Positions 34,044 to 43,389 are shown, counted from the stretch's first letter. The stretch is DNA of 64,000 nucleotides from Streptomyces mirabilis (GCF_018310535.1 NZ_CP074102.1:7564001-7628000); one strand, 5' to 3'. A program made the numbers and translations. The notes: a model not told the origin generated them from the sequence alone.

Positions 34044-35888
34044 ATGGCCGGAACCGAACCTGTATCCGCCGCCGTCAACCGTCGTCGATTTCTGCTCGCC
34101 TCAGGCGCCACGGCAGCGGCCGGCGTCGCCGGAACCAGCGCGGGGACGCTCCTGCCGCGCCAGCGCCGGCACCCCGCCGTCGAGCCCGCCGCACGGAGCG
34201 TCGTCCGGCGACCGCCCCGCAGCACCCCGCGGGCGGCGCCGTACGCCGTGACCACCCTGGAGACGACGGCCCGCCTCGGCGGCAGCCCCCACACCGGCAC
34301 CTATCGACGGCTGGTCTCGGGCCCCGGCTGGCCCCTGGTCGTCCGTAAGGAGCTCGCCACGCCCGGCGCCGGGCGCCAGGACCGGCGCACCCCGCTCGCG
34401 TGCTTCGTACAGTTCACCGACCTCCATATCGCCGACGTACAGAACCCGCTGCGCACCGAGTTCCTGCGCTCGCGCGGAGCCTCGTCGTGGCGGGCGCAGG
34501 AGGCGCTGACGGTGGCCGGGGCGGTCGCGCTCGTCGAGCAGGTGAACGCGCTCGGCACAGGGCCGAACACGAGGCTGCGCCCCGCCTTCGTGATGACCAC
34601 GGGCGACAACGTCGACAACAACTCCGCGATCGAGCTGGAGTGGTTCCTGACCGTGATGAACGGCGGCCGGATCACGCCGAACACCGGCGACCCGCGGGCG
34701 TACGAAGGCGCCCAGAACTCCGGTCTCCCCCTTTACTGGCACCCCGGGGATCCCCACCTGCGCGATCTGGACAAGCGGCGCGGGCTGCCCCTGATCCCCG
34801 GTTTCCTCGACGCGGCCACCCGCCCGATCACCAGCCCGGGGCTGCGCATCCCCTGGTACTCCACGGTCGGCAACCACGACGATCTGCCCGGCGGTTGCCT
34901 GTCGCCCGCGCTGAACGACTTCGCCGTCGGCTCCCGCAAACTGCTGTCGGTACCCGCCGCGGACGCGGCCGCCTACGCCAAGGCGCTCGGGTCGGGCGAC
35001 GATCCGAAGAGCGAGGTGCTCAAGGCGATCCTGACCCGGAACGCGGCCTCGGCACGGACCGTGACCGCCGACGAGCGGCGCCGGCTGTGCACCCCGCACG
35101 ACTATCTGGCCGCCCATCTCGACCCCGCCCACACCGGTGCCGGTCCGGTCGGCCACGGCTACACCCAGGACAACCTGGACGGCGAGCGGATGTACTACTC
35201 CTTCAAGGTGGCCGAGAACGTCCTCGGCATCAGCATCGACACGACGTACCGCAGCGGCCACTACGAGGGTTCACTCGGCAGCGACCAACTCCGCTGGCTG
35301 GAAAGGACCCTGGCCGCGCACAGCTCCCGGTCCTACGACACGGACGGCCGGCTCGTCCGCAACACCGGGGCCGACGACGCCCACATCCTGGTCTTCAGTC
35401 ACCACCACAGCCCCAGCATGACCCGCCGTCCCGACGCCGCCCGCACGGACGAGCCGCGTCACGACGGAGCGGAGGTCATCGCCCTGCTCAGCCGGTTCCC
35501 GAACGTGGTGGCCTGGATCAACGGGCACAGCCACGTCAACCGGATCACGCCGCACCCGCACGCGACACCCGCCCGCTCCTTCTGGGAGGTCAACACCGCT
35601 TCCCACGTGGACTATCCGCACCACGCCCGGCTGATCGAACTGACCGACAACGGGGACGGGACGGTGTCCCTGTTCACCACCCTCGTCGAGTCCGCCGCGC
35701 CGCACCGCACCGCCCCGGACTTCGACGACCTGTCGGCGGTGGGACTCGCCTCCCTGTACCGGGAAGTGGCCTACAACGCTCCCGGCCTTGCCGAGAGCAT
35801 GAAGGGCGGCGTCCAGGAGGGCTGGGCGGGCGGTGCCGGGGACCGCAACGCGGAACTGGTGGTGGCGGGCGGGCCGGCGGCGGCGTAA
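34044..35888 (+). CDS. Tat-exported calcineurin-like metallophosphoesterase (TIGR03767 type)
   Basis: A 614-residue secreted phosphoesterase. A twin-arginine leader (VNRRRFLLASGATAAAGVAG) covers residues 11-31. The metal-binding motifs occur in order: QFTDLHIADVQ, TTGDNVDNNSAIE, STVGNHDDLPGG, VFSHHHSPSM and NGHSHVNRITPHPHATPARS. The long spacing between them agrees with the large actinobacterial TIGR03767 family. The substrate is unknown; phosphate scavenging from an organic ester is plausible. ATG 34044 follows GGAGG by 8 nt. It is transcribed divergently from the GH35 gene. Confidence 0.85.
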   Translation: MAGTEPVSAAVNRRRFLLASGATAAAGVAGTSAGTLLPRQRRHPAVEPAARSVVRRPPRSTPRAAPYAVTTLETTARLGGSPHTGTYRRLVSGPGWPLVVRKELATPGAGRQDRRTPLACFVQFTDLHIADVQNPLRTEFLRSRGASSWRAQEALTVAGAVALVEQVNALGTGPNTRLRPAFVMTTGDNVDNNSAIELEWFLTVMNGGRITPNTGDPRAYEGAQNSGLPLYWHPGDPHLRDLDKRRGLPLIPGFLDAATRPITSPGLRIPWYSTVGNHDDLPGGCLSPALNDFAVGSRKLLSVPAADAAAYAKALGSGDDPKSEVLKAILTRNAASARTVTADERRRLCTPHDYLAAHLDPAHTGAGPVGHGYTQDNLDGERMYYSFKVAENVLGISIDTTYRSGHYEGSLGSDQLRWLERTLAAHSSRSYDTDGRLVRNTGADDAHILVFSHHHSPSMTRRPDAARTDEPRHDGAEVIALLSRFPNVVAWINGHSHVNRITPHPHATPARSFWEVNTASHVDYPHHARLIELTDNGDGTVSLFTTLVESAAPHRTAPDFDDLSAVGLASLYREVAYNAPGLAESMKGGVQEGWAGGAGDRNAELVVAGGPAAA

Positions 35889-35949
35889 ACCGTCCTTGCC
35901 GTGATTCCTTCGGTTGTTGTCGGGGTGCCGGCGGTTCCTGTTCATTTCA

Positions 35950-35978
35950 TTGACACGAGTCACCGGCGGTCATAGTTT
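35950..35978 (+). promoter_or_regulatory. Sigma-70-like promoter of the GH3/esterase operon
   Basis: TTGACA (35950-35955), 17-nt spacer, TAGTTT (35973-35978), 144 bp upstream of the GH3 start. It is the best consensus match seen in the window, and leaves a leader of roughly 135 nt. Confidence 0.6.
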
Positions 35979-36121
35979 TCGCGCCGTACCCGTGCTGTGT
36001 GACGGCGTGTCATGTTCGGGCTGGGGCCTGGTGTGTTCAAGGGCCGAACGCGGGCGTTGTCGTTGGTGCGCGTACCTGCGGTTCACGACGACGTGCCCGC
36101 GCACCGAAGGAGTGACGGCTC

Positions 36122-38581
36122 ATGTCCCACACCTTTTCCCGGCGTTCGACCCTGCGTCTGCTGGGCGGCGCCATCGCGGTCGCCGCGGCGGCCACCACCG
36201 CCACCGGCTCCGTTCCGCTCGCCCGGGCGGAGTCCAGATCCGGCGCCGGCCCTCACGTAGAGGGTTTGATAGTCAAACTCACTCTCGATGAGAAGATCTC
36301 CCTGCTGCACGGCGCCACCGACCCCGCCTCGCTCGGCCAGGCCGGGTACACGCCCGGAGTACCCCGCCTCGGTATCCCCCCGCTCCGTCTCGCCGACGGC
36401 CCCGCCGGAGTCCGCGTCACCCGGCACGCCACCGCCCTGCCCGCCCCGGTGCTTCTCGCCTCCGCCTTCGACCCCGGCCTGGCCCGCCGCTACGGGCAGG
36501 TCATCGGACGCGAGGGCCGCGCCCTCGGCCAGGACGTGCTGCTCTCCCCGATGGTCAACCTCATCCGCACCCCGTACGCGGGCCGCAACTTCGAGACGTT
36601 CAGCGAGGACCCGCTGCTCGCCGGCGACCTGGTCGCGGCCGAGATCCGCGGCATCCAGGGCGAGGGCCTCATCGCGACCGTCAAGCACTTCGCGCTGAAC
36701 AACCAGGAGCAGGACCGCATGTCCATCGACGTGCGGGTCGACGAGCAGACCATGCACGAGGTCGAACTGCGCGGCTTCGAGGCGGCCGTCGCCGCCCGCA
36801 CCGGCGCGGTCATGGGCGCGTACAACAAGGTCAACGGCACCTTCGCCTGCGAGAACAAGTCGCTCCTCACCGACATCCTGCGCGAGCAGTGGGGCTTCGG
36901 CGGCTGGGTGATGACCGACTGGTTCGCGGCCCACAGCACCGTCACCGCCCTCACCGCGGGCCTCGACATGGAGATGCCGGACGGTACGTACTTCGGGGCC
37001 GCCCTGAAGACGGCCGTGCAGAGCGGCGCCGTGGCCGAGTCCTACGTCGACCGGGCCGTACGCCGCGTCCTCGCCGTGATGGACCGCTTCGGGCTGCTCG
37101 ACGGCAGCGTTCCGCCCCGTCCCGCCCGCGACCCGAAGGCGGGCGCGGCCGTCGCCCTGGAGGTCGCCGAGGCGGGCGCGACGCTCCTGCGCAACAAGCG
37201 CCACGCACTGCCCCTGACCGGCGCCGCCGCCCGCAGCATCGCCGTCGTCGGCCCCACCGGCTCCCTGCCGTTCGTCAGCGGCGGCGGCAGCGCGCACGTC
37301 GTCCCGGACCAGGCCGACAGCCCGCTCGACGCCATCCGCTCCCGCGCGGGAGGGGGCGCCCGAGTGTCGTACGCGCTCGGCGAGGACCTCTTCGGCAAGG
37401 CCATCCCGAGCGCGGCGCTGACCTCGGGCATCGACACCGAGGGCCAGAACGTCCCCGCCGGAGGTGCCTGGACGTACACGGGGACGCTCACCGTCGCGGA
37501 CGCCGACGAGTGGACCTTCGTCATCCACTACTCCGGCATCCGGCCCACGGTGCTCGTCGGCGGCGTCGAACTCTTCCCGCCGCTGCCCGGCTACGGCGAG
37601 TACTTCAGCGGCGGTCTGGTCTCCGCGGCGCCCGACGGACTCGCCGTCCGCCGCAAGGCCCTCGACCTCGCGAAGGGCAAGCACCAGGTCTCCATCACCG
37701 CCCAGGGCGCCGACACGGGACAACTCTTCCGGCTGCGGCGAGTCACCGGGGCGACCCGCGCCCAGGACGTCGCCGAGGCGGTGGACGCCGCGCGCGCCGC
37801 CCACAGCGTCGTCCTCTTCGCCTACGAGGACGCCACCGAGGGCCTGGACCGCGGCACCCTCGCACTGCCCGGCAACCAGGAGCAGCTGATCAAGGCCGTC
37901 GCGGCGGCCAACCCCCGGACGGCCGTCGTCCTCAACACCTCCTCCTCGACCTCGATGCCCTGGCTGGACGGCACGGCCGCCGTGCTCCAGATGTACTACC
38001 CGGGCCAGGAGGGCGCGGCCGCCACCGCCGCCGTCCTGTTCGGCGACTGCGATCCCGGCGGCCGGCTCACCCAGTCCTTCGCGGTCGACGACGCCCACCA
38101 CCCGGTCGCCGGCGACCCGCACCGCTACCCCGGCGTGAACGGCACCGAGGAGTACTCGGAGGGGATCCACGTCGGCTACCGCTGGTACGACGCGCAGGGC
38201 GTGCGCCCGCTGTTCCCCTTCGGGCACGGACTCTCGTACACCTCGTTCGCGTACGAGGACCTGCGGGTCCGGGGGAGCGAGGTCGGTTTCACCGTGCGCA
38301 ACACCGGGCGGCGCGACGGCGTCGAGGTGGCGCAGGTCTACCTGGGGCCGTCGCCCGATCTCCGGCTCGACCAGGCCGTACGGGTGCTGGCCGGGTACCG
38401 GCGACTCGCGCTGCGGTCGGGGGAGCGGCGACGGGTGACGGTGCGCCTCGACCGGCGCACGCTGTCGTCCTGGGACGCCGGGCGGCACGACTGGGTCCTC
38501 GGCACCGGGCGGCGCGCGGTGTGGGTGGGGTCGTCGTCGCGGGACCTGCGGCTGCGCGGCGGCGTGGAGGTGGGCGCGTGA
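36122..38581 (+). CDS. Secreted glycoside hydrolase family 3 enzyme with PA14 domain
   Basis: An 819-residue beta-glycosidase. Tat-type leader: FSRRSTLRLLGGAIAVAAAA (residues 5-24), cleavage near ARAES. The GH3 N-terminal barrel contains LRLADGPAGVRVTRHATALP, PMVNLIRTPYAGRNFETFSE and TVKHFALNNQEQDR, with the nucleophile Asp in GGWVMTDWFAAHSTV (about 263). The second GH3 domain is split by a PA14 module (GGAWTYTGTLTVADADEWTF, about 445-570). It resumes with VVLFAYEDATEGLDRGTLAL and ends in a fibronectin III-like domain (YTSFAYEDLRVRG to the end). PA14 insertions in GH3 shape the +1 subsite; beta-glucosidase is the commonest activity but is not proven here. Its stop overlaps the start of the esterase gene by 4 bp. 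Confidence 0.9.
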   Translation: MSHTFSRRSTLRLLGGAIAVAAAATTATGSVPLARAESRSGAGPHVEGLIVKLTLDEKISLLHGATDPASLGQAGYTPGVPRLGIPPLRLADGPAGVRVTRHATALPAPVLLASAFDPGLARRYGQVIGREGRALGQDVLLSPMVNLIRTPYAGRNFETFSEDPLLAGDLVAAEIRGIQGEGLIATVKHFALNNQEQDRMSIDVRVDEQTMHEVELRGFEAAVAARTGAVMGAYNKVNGTFACENKSLLTDILREQWGFGGWVMTDWFAAHSTVTALTAGLDMEMPDGTYFGAALKTAVQSGAVAESYVDRAVRRVLAVMDRFGLLDGSVPPRPARDPKAGAAVALEVAEAGATLLRNKRHALPLTGAAARSIAVVGPTGSLPFVSGGGSAHVVPDQADSPLDAIRSRAGGGARVSYALGEDLFGKAIPSAALTSGIDTEGQNVPAGGAWTYTGTLTVADADEWTFVIHYSGIRPTVLVGGVELFPPLPGYGEYFSGGLVSAAPDGLAVRRKALDLAKGKHQVSITAQGADTGQLFRLRRVTGATRAQDVAEAVDAARAAHSVVLFAYEDATEGLDRGTLALPGNQEQLIKAVAAANPRTAVVLNTSSSTSMPWLDGTAAVLQMYYPGQEGAAATAAVLFGDCDPGGRLTQSFAVDDAHHPVAGDPHRYPGVNGTEEYSEGIHVGYRWYDAQGVRPLFPFGHGLSYTSFAYEDLRVRGSEVGFTVRNTGRRDGVEVAQVYLGPSPDLRLDQAVRVLAGYRRLALRSGERRRVTVRLDRRTLSSWDAGRHDWVLGTGRRAVWVGSSSRDLRLRGGVEVGA

Positions 38582-40197
38582 ACAGGGGGCGGATCGTCCG
38601 ATCCGGCCGCCTGCGCACGCTGCTGGCGGGGGCGACGGTCTTCGCCGCCGCGCTCGTCGCCCCGGCCCCGGCCCTTGCCGTCCCGGCCCCGGCGCACGCC
38701 GCGCAGGACCCGGCCGTCGTGCGCACCGCCGCCGGCCTGGTCCGGGGCGAAGTCACCGCCGAGGGACGCCAGTTCCTCGGCATCCCGTACGCACAGCCGC
38801 CCGTCGGCACGCTCCGCTGGAGGAACCCGGAGCCGGTCGCACCCTGGCGCGGTGTGCGCACCGCACGGGACTTCGGCAACCGGTGTGTCCAGACGGCCAG
38901 TTGGGACCCGGGCTACGAGCTGCCCAGCCACACCGAGGACTGCCTCGACCTCAATGTCTACGTCCCCGAAGGCGCCGGAAGCCGGCCGGTGATGGTCTGG
39001 CTGCACGGCGGCGGGCTCACCGCGGGTGCGGGCGAGGACATCGTGCCCGACACCTTCGCCCGCCGGACCGGCACGGTCGTCGTGACCGTCAACTACCGCC
39101 TCGGCGCGCTGGGATTCCTCGCCACCGCCGGACTCGACGGTGAGGCGCGCGACGGGGTTTCGGGCAACTTCGGCATGCTCGACCAACAGGCCGCACTGCG
39201 CTGGGTGCGCGCCGACATAGGCCGCTTCGGCGGCGATCCGGGCCGCGTCACCGTCGCGGGCGAGTCGGCGGGCGGCCGCTCGGTCTGCACCCAGCTGGCC
39301 TCGCCGACCTCGAAGGGCCTGTACCGGGCGGGGATCGTCGAGAGCGGCGCGTACGGGAACTGCGCGGCGCGCACCCACGAGGCGGCCGTGGCCGCCGGCG
39401 CGGCCTTCGCGCGGAAGGTGGGCTGCGCCGATCTGTCGGCGGCGTGTCTGCGCGGCAAGTCGTCCGCGGAGATCCTCGCCGCCCAGGGCGGATTCGACTG
39501 GGGGCCCGTCGTCGGCGGCGCCTTCCTGCCGGTACAGCCCTTCGAGGCGTACGCGAAGGGGGCCGCGGCCCGGGTCCCCGTACTGAACGGGGCGAACGAG
39601 GACGAGGGGCGGCTGTTCGCCTTCGCCCGGTTCGACCATGCCGGCACCCCGCTCACCGCCGAGCGGTACCCGGCGGTCGTGAAGGAGGCCTGGGGCGCCG
39701 ATCCGGGCGAGCGGGTGCTCGAGCGCTATCCGCTCGACGGTTACCCGTCGCCGACTCTCGCCTACGCCACCGCCTTCGGTGACTACCTCATGGCGTGTCC
39801 GGCGCTGCGGCTCGACGCGGTGCTCGCCGGACGCGGGCCCGTGTACGCGTACGAGTTCGCCGACCGCACCTCGCCGCCGTTCGCCTCGCTGCGCGATCTC
39901 CACACGAGCTTCGACTTCGGGGCGACCCATGTGAACGAGGTGCAGTACCTCTTCAAACACTTCGGGCTCCCCACCCCGCTGAACGCGGAGCAGCGGGCGC
40001 TGTCGCGGCAGATGATCCAGTACTGGGGGTCCTTCGTCAGGGGCGGGGTGCCGCGTGCCGACGGGCAGCCCGCGATGCCCGGCGGCGTCGGTCCGGTGCT
40101 CTCGCTGCGGACCGCCTCACGGGGCGGAAACGTGGTGAGCACGACCGTCCACCGGGAGCATCGGTGCGATCTGTGGGACGCCGCTCCGCGAGGCTGA
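38578..40197 (+). CDS. Secreted type-B carboxylesterase
   Basis: A 539-residue alpha/beta hydrolase of the carboxylesterase/cholinesterase family. A Sec signal peptide (LLAGATVFAAALVAPAPALA, about residues 14-33) is cleaved near AHA-AQ. Family motifs: FLGIPYAQPPVGTLRWRNPE, SEDCLDLNVY-type TEDCLDLNVYVPEG, oxyanion loop MVWLHGGGLTAG, and nucleophile elbow VTVAGESAGGRSVCTQL (Ser near 225). The acid and His residues lie in GANEDEGRLFAFA and TSFDFGATHVNEVQYLF. The GTG start overlaps the GH3 stop (GTGA), so the two are translationally coupled; together they may deacylate and hydrolyse a plant-derived glycoside. Confidence 0.85.
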   Translation: MNRGRIVRSGRLRTLLAGATVFAAALVAPAPALAVPAPAHAAQDPAVVRTAAGLVRGEVTAEGRQFLGIPYAQPPVGTLRWRNPEPVAPWRGVRTARDFGNRCVQTASWDPGYELPSHTEDCLDLNVYVPEGAGSRPVMVWLHGGGLTAGAGEDIVPDTFARRTGTVVVTVNYRLGALGFLATAGLDGEARDGVSGNFGMLDQQAALRWVRADIGRFGGDPGRVTVAGESAGGRSVCTQLASPTSKGLYRAGIVESGAYGNCAARTHEAAVAAGAAFARKVGCADLSAACLRGKSSAEILAAQGGFDWGPVVGGAFLPVQPFEAYAKGAAARVPVLNGANEDEGRLFAFARFDHAGTPLTAERYPAVVKEAWGADPGERVLERYPLDGYPSPTLAYATAFGDYLMACPALRLDAVLAGRGPVYAYEFADRTSPPFASLRDLHTSFDFGATHVNEVQYLFKHFGLPTPLNAEQRALSRQMIQYWGSFVRGGVPRADGQPAMPGGVGPVLSLRTASRGGNVVSTTVHREHRCDLWDAAPRG

Positions 40198-40205
40198 GCG
40201 GTAGG

Positions 40206-40247
40206 CTTCCCGGCGTGCGCCCGTCGTCGCGGGCGTACGCCGGGAAG
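40206..40247 (+). terminator. Strong hairpin after the esterase gene
   Basis: An 18-bp stem with one mismatch (CTTCCCGGCGTGCGCCCG against its partner) and a TCGTCG loop, 8 bp after the stop. No T-tract. It separates the GH3/esterase operon from dedA. Confidence 0.75.
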
Positions 40248-40271
40248 TGTGCGATTCGGGAGGAACCGGCG

Positions 40272-40922
40272 TTGGACGTCCAGCATTGGCTCGAGACGGT
40301 GCCCGCGGTCAGCATCTATGCGCTGGTGGCCCTGGTCATCGGCCTGGAGAGCCTGGGCATCCCGTTGCCCGGCGAGATCATCCTGGTTTCGGCGGCGCTG
40401 TTGTCCTCGCAGCACTCGGGCATCAACCCCGTCATCCTCGGGGCGTGCGCCAGCATCGGCGCGATCGTCGGCGACTCCATCGGCTATGCCATCGGGCGTA
40501 AGGGCGGGCGCCCCCTGTTGGCCTGGCTGGGTGCGAAGTTCCCCAAGCACTTCAGCGAGGGGCACGTCGCGACCGCCGAACGGTCCTTCCAGAAGTGGGG
40601 CATGTGGGCCGTCTTCTTCGGCCGGTTCATCGCGCTGCTGCGGATCTTCGCGGGGCCGCTCGCGGGTGTGCTGAAGATGCCGTACTGGAAGTTCCTGATC
40701 GCCAATGTGCTGGGCGGGATCATCTGGGCCGGGGGCACCACCGCGGTCATCTACTACGTGGGTGTCGTCGCCGAGTCCTGGCTGAAGCGGTTCTCGTGGG
40801 TCGGGCTCGTGGTGGCCGTGCTCATTGGGCTTGCCTCGATGCTGATCGTGAAGCGCAAGGCGAAGAAGGCGGCGGCGGAGATCGAGACGGGGGAGCGGGA
40901 GCCGGTGACGGCTCCCGAGTAG
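40272..40922 (+). CDS. dedA: DedA-family membrane protein
   Basis: A 216-residue membrane protein of the DedA/VTT family, linked in other bacteria to lipid-carrier flipping and membrane homeostasis. It contains IGLESLGIPLPGEIILVSAA (first re-entrant region, with the conserved Glu and Pro), IVGDSIGYAIGRKGG, FGRFIALLRIFAGPLAGVLK (the F.GRF.P.R-type motif) and YWKFLIANVLGGIIWAGGTT. Start TTG 40272 is chosen because GGGAGGA lies 7 nt upstream and MDVQHWLE matches usual openings. Confidence 0.85.
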   Translation: MDVQHWLETVPAVSIYALVALVIGLESLGIPLPGEIILVSAALLSSQHSGINPVILGACASIGAIVGDSIGYAIGRKGGRPLLAWLGAKFPKHFSEGHVATAERSFQKWGMWAVFFGRFIALLRIFAGPLAGVLKMPYWKFLIANVLGGIIWAGGTTAVIYYVGVVAESWLKRFSWVGLVVAVLIGLASMLIVKRKAKKAAAEIETGEREPVTAPE

Positions 40923-40994
40923 TTTTCGTTGTCGGGTGCGCGCGGGTGGTGTGTGGCTGGGCGCGCCCACGCGGCGGAGCCGCACAGCGACACG

Positions 40995-41014
40995 GCCCCG
41001 CGCCCCCGCGGGGC
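40995..41014. terminator. Bidirectional hairpin between dedA and the carbonic anhydrase gene
   Basis: A 7-bp GC stem (GCCCCGC / GCGGGGC) with a GCCCCC loop between two convergent genes. Confidence 0.45.
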
Positions 41015-41019
41015 GCCCC

Positions 41020-41550
41020 TCAGCCTCCGTGCGCCTGCTTGTGCGTCTTTGCCAGGTCCACGTAGAAGGTGCCGTTCAGGGTGAGGCCCTGGCGTTCCTC
41101 CTCCGTCAGGGGGCGCTTGACCTTGGCGGGGACTCCGGCCACCAGGGAGCCCGGCGGGACCTGCATCCCCTGGGGGACCAGGGCCTGGGCCGCCACCAGG
41201 GAACCGGCGCCGATCACCGCGCCGTTGAGGACCGTGGCGCCCATGCCGATCAAGCAGTCGTCCTCGACCGTCGCGCCGTGCAGCACGGCGTTGTGGCCGA
41301 CCGAGACACGCTCGCCGACCGTGATCGGGAAGCCCGGGTCGACGTGGAGGGTGCAGTTGTCCTGGATGTTGCTGTCGGCGCCGATGACGATCGGACCGAA
41401 GTCGGCGCGCAGTACCGCGCCGTACCAGACGCTCGCGCCCGCGTGCAGGGTGACGTCCCCGATCACCACGGACATCGGTGCCGTGAACGCCTCCGGGTCC
41501 ACCCGCGGGTCCTTGCCGCCGATCCCCATGATCAGCGCCTGCTGCGTCAT
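41020..41550 (-). CDS. Gamma-class carbonic anhydrase-like hexapeptide-repeat protein
   Basis: A 176-residue left-handed beta-helix protein. Hexapeptide repeats run through IGDVTLHAGASVWYGAVLRA, IVIGADSNIQDNCTLHVDPG and VSVGHNAVLHGATVEDDCLI to LVAAQALVPQGMQVPPGSLV. The zinc-site histidines fall at LHVD, VGHNAVLHG as in the gamma-carbonic-anhydrase family; many such bacterial proteins (YrdA/PaaY type) have weak or no tested activity, so the call is by family. ATG 41550 follows GAGGAG by 6 nt. Confidence 0.85.
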   Translation of the reverse strand: MTQQALIMGIGGKDPRVDPEAFTAPMSVVIGDVTLHAGASVWYGAVLRADFGPIVIGADSNIQDNCTLHVDPGFPITVGERVSVGHNAVLHGATVEDDCLIGMGATVLNGAVIGAGSLVAAQALVPQGMQVPPGSLVAGVPAKVKRPLTEEERQGLTLNGTFYVDLAKTHKQAHGG

Positions 41551-41680
41551 CAGCGTCTCCTCGTTGTCGTCGGCGGCGGCGGTACAGCGGCACCGTATGC
41601 CATCGCTCCCGGCCCCGGTGGGGCGAAGATCACAGCGGTGATCTCTGCTTGGCCCAGGTCGCCCTGAGTACGGTGAGCGG

Positions 41681-42448
41681 GTGCCCAGCAACAGGAACGT
41701 GTTCTCATCATGGGGGCGCCGCCTCGCGCAGCGCGCCGTCCACGCGGGCTGGGCCTGGGTGCAGCGCACGGGTTCGGTGACGGCCGAGCACCCGGGGCGG
41801 CTGCGCTTCGGCGCGATGGGAACGGGTACCAGACTCGCCTTCCCGCTGGGCACCGTCTTCGGGGAGCCCTGGATCCATCTCGGTGCCCACTGCATCGTCG
41901 GCGAACAGGTCACCCTCACCGCCGGTCTGATGCCCGACCTCGACCTCGGCGCCGACCCGATCCTGCGCGTCGGCGACGGTGTCGTGCTCGGCCGCGGCAG
42001 CCACGTCATCGCCGACACGACGGTCACGATCGGCAGCGACTGCTACTTCGGGCCGTATGTGTATGTGACGTCCACGAACCACTCGTACGACGATCCGCAC
42101 GTGCCCATCGGCAAGCAGTGGCCCCGGATGGAGCCGGTGGAGATCGGATCCGGCTGCTGGATCGGCACCGGGGCGGTGATCCTGCCGGGGGCGCGGATCG
42201 GGCGGAACGTCGTGGTGGCGGCCGGTGCGGTGGTGCGCGGCGCGGTGCCGGACCACTCGGTCGTGGCGGGGGCTCCCGCCCGGGTCGTACGTCGCTGGGA
42301 CGCGGTCGACGGCTGGCAGCCGCCGCTGCGGACGCCCGCGCCGGTCCCGATTCCCGACGGGGTGACACCGGAGCAACTGCTCGCGCTGTCGGAGCTGGAC
42401 GAGGAGACGGTGGAGCGGCTGGCGGAGCTGGACGCCGAGTCGTCCTGA
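41681..42448 (+). CDS. Hexapeptide-repeat acyltransferase
   Basis: A 255-residue left-handed beta-helix O- or N-acyltransferase. Repeats begin near residue 60 (WIHLGAHCIVGEQVTLTAGL) and continue through VLGRGSHVIADTTVTIGSDC and VEIGSGCWIGTGAVILPGAR to IGRNVVVAAGAVVRGAVPDH. The catalytic-type histidine is in YVTSTNHSYDDPHVPIGKQ, as in maltose/galactoside acetyltransferase relatives. The acidic tail (ELDEETVERLAELDAESS) is unassigned. The acceptor is unknown. GTG 41681. It is divergent from the gamma-carbonic-anhydrase gene. Confidence 0.8.
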   Translation: MPSNRNVFSSWGRRLAQRAVHAGWAWVQRTGSVTAEHPGRLRFGAMGTGTRLAFPLGTVFGEPWIHLGAHCIVGEQVTLTAGLMPDLDLGADPILRVGDGVVLGRGSHVIADTTVTIGSDCYFGPYVYVTSTNHSYDDPHVPIGKQWPRMEPVEIGSGCWIGTGAVILPGARIGRNVVVAAGAVVRGAVPDHSVVAGAPARVVRRWDAVDGWQPPLRTPAPVPIPDGVTPEQLLALSELDEETVERLAELDAESS

Positions 42449-42464
42449 AGCCGGTCGGGACTGA

Positions 42465-43322
42465 TCAGCCGGTGGCCAGCAGTACCGTGCCGACCAGTGC
42501 CAGGCCCGCGCCCGCCGCCTGGATTCCGCGCAGCCGTTCGCTGAGGAAGCCGCGTGCGGCCAGGGCCGTGACCACCGGATAGAGCGAGGCGAGGACGGCG
42601 GCCACCGTGACCGGGCCGTGCTGGGCGGCGACGGAGTACGTGCCGTTCGCCGCGACGTCCGCGAGGCCGACGAAGGCGAGTGCGGGCAGGGAGTGCCAGG
42701 GGAAGCCGCCCTCGGGGAGGGCGGCGGCGCCGCGTCGCACGGAGACGAGGAGCGCCGCGCCACCGGTGGCGACGTTGGTCAGGCGCTGCACGAACAGCGC
42801 GAGGAACAGCCCGGTCACCGACGAGGACGCCTCCGCGATCAGCACGAACACCGTGCCGAAGCCGAGCGCGGCGATCAGCGTGAGGAGGACCGCCTGCCGT
42901 TGCACGGGGGCGCCTCTCAACTGGGGCCCGCCGGCGAGCGCGACGCCCACGACGGCGACCGCGATGCCCGCCACCTGCGTCAGCCCGGGGCGCTCCCCGA
43001 GGAAGAGTCCCACGGTGATGGGGACCGCAACGGCCAGGGAGCCGAGCGGGGAGACGACGCCCATGGGGCCGAGGGCGAGCGCCTTGTAGAAGGAGAGCAG
43101 CGCGACGGGTCCCACGAGTCCCGCGGCGAACGCGAACCACAGCTGCGGTCCCGCCGCGCTCCAGCCGCCGGTCACGACCACGATCGCGCCCAGTACCGCC
43201 GCCGCGATCGACTGCGAGACGACGACCACGGTGAGCGCGGGCGTACGCCGGGTCAGCAGCCCTCCGCCGAAGTCGGCCAGGCCCCACAGGAGGCTGGTGG
43301 CCAGAGCGAAGATCGCTGTCAT
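42465..43322 (-). CDS. EamA/DMT-family transporter
   Basis: A 285-residue, ten-helix drug/metabolite transporter with two EamA halves: FALATSLLWGLADFGGGLLT, then VGPVALLSFYKALALGPMGV, then VGLFLGERPGLTQVAGIAVA in the first, and FVGLADVAANGTYSVAAQHG, then LYPVVTALAARGFLSERLRG in the second. Members export amino acids or small metabolites; the substrate is not evident. It is divergent from an XRE-cupin regulator gene. Two inverted repeats lie between them, so it is probably that regulator's target. Confidence 0.85.
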   Translation of the reverse strand: MTAIFALATSLLWGLADFGGGLLTRRTPALTVVVVSQSIAAAVLGAIVVVTGGWSAAGPQLWFAFAAGLVGPVALLSFYKALALGPMGVVSPLGSLAVAVPITVGLFLGERPGLTQVAGIAVAVVGVALAGGPQLRGAPVQRQAVLLTLIAALGFGTVFVLIAEASSSVTGLFLALFVQRLTNVATGGAALLVSVRRGAAALPEGGFPWHSLPALAFVGLADVAANGTYSVAAQHGPVTVAAVLASLYPVVTALAARGFLSERLRGIQAAGAGLALVGTVLLATG

Positions 43323-43340
43323 GGGTCGCCTCGCAGTACA

Positions 43341-43389
43341 GTTCAGTGAACGATCAGGTGCACCACAGCATAGTTCATTCTATTGAACT
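43341..43389. promoter_or_regulatory. Paired operators between EamA and XRE-cupin genes
   Basis: GTTCAGTGAAC (43341-43351) and AGTTCATTCTATTGAACT (43372-43389) are inverted repeats sharing the half-site GTTCA/TGAAC, spaced about 30 bp apart between divergent starts. The region is unusually A/T-rich for this genome and probably holds both promoters. Confidence 0.7.
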
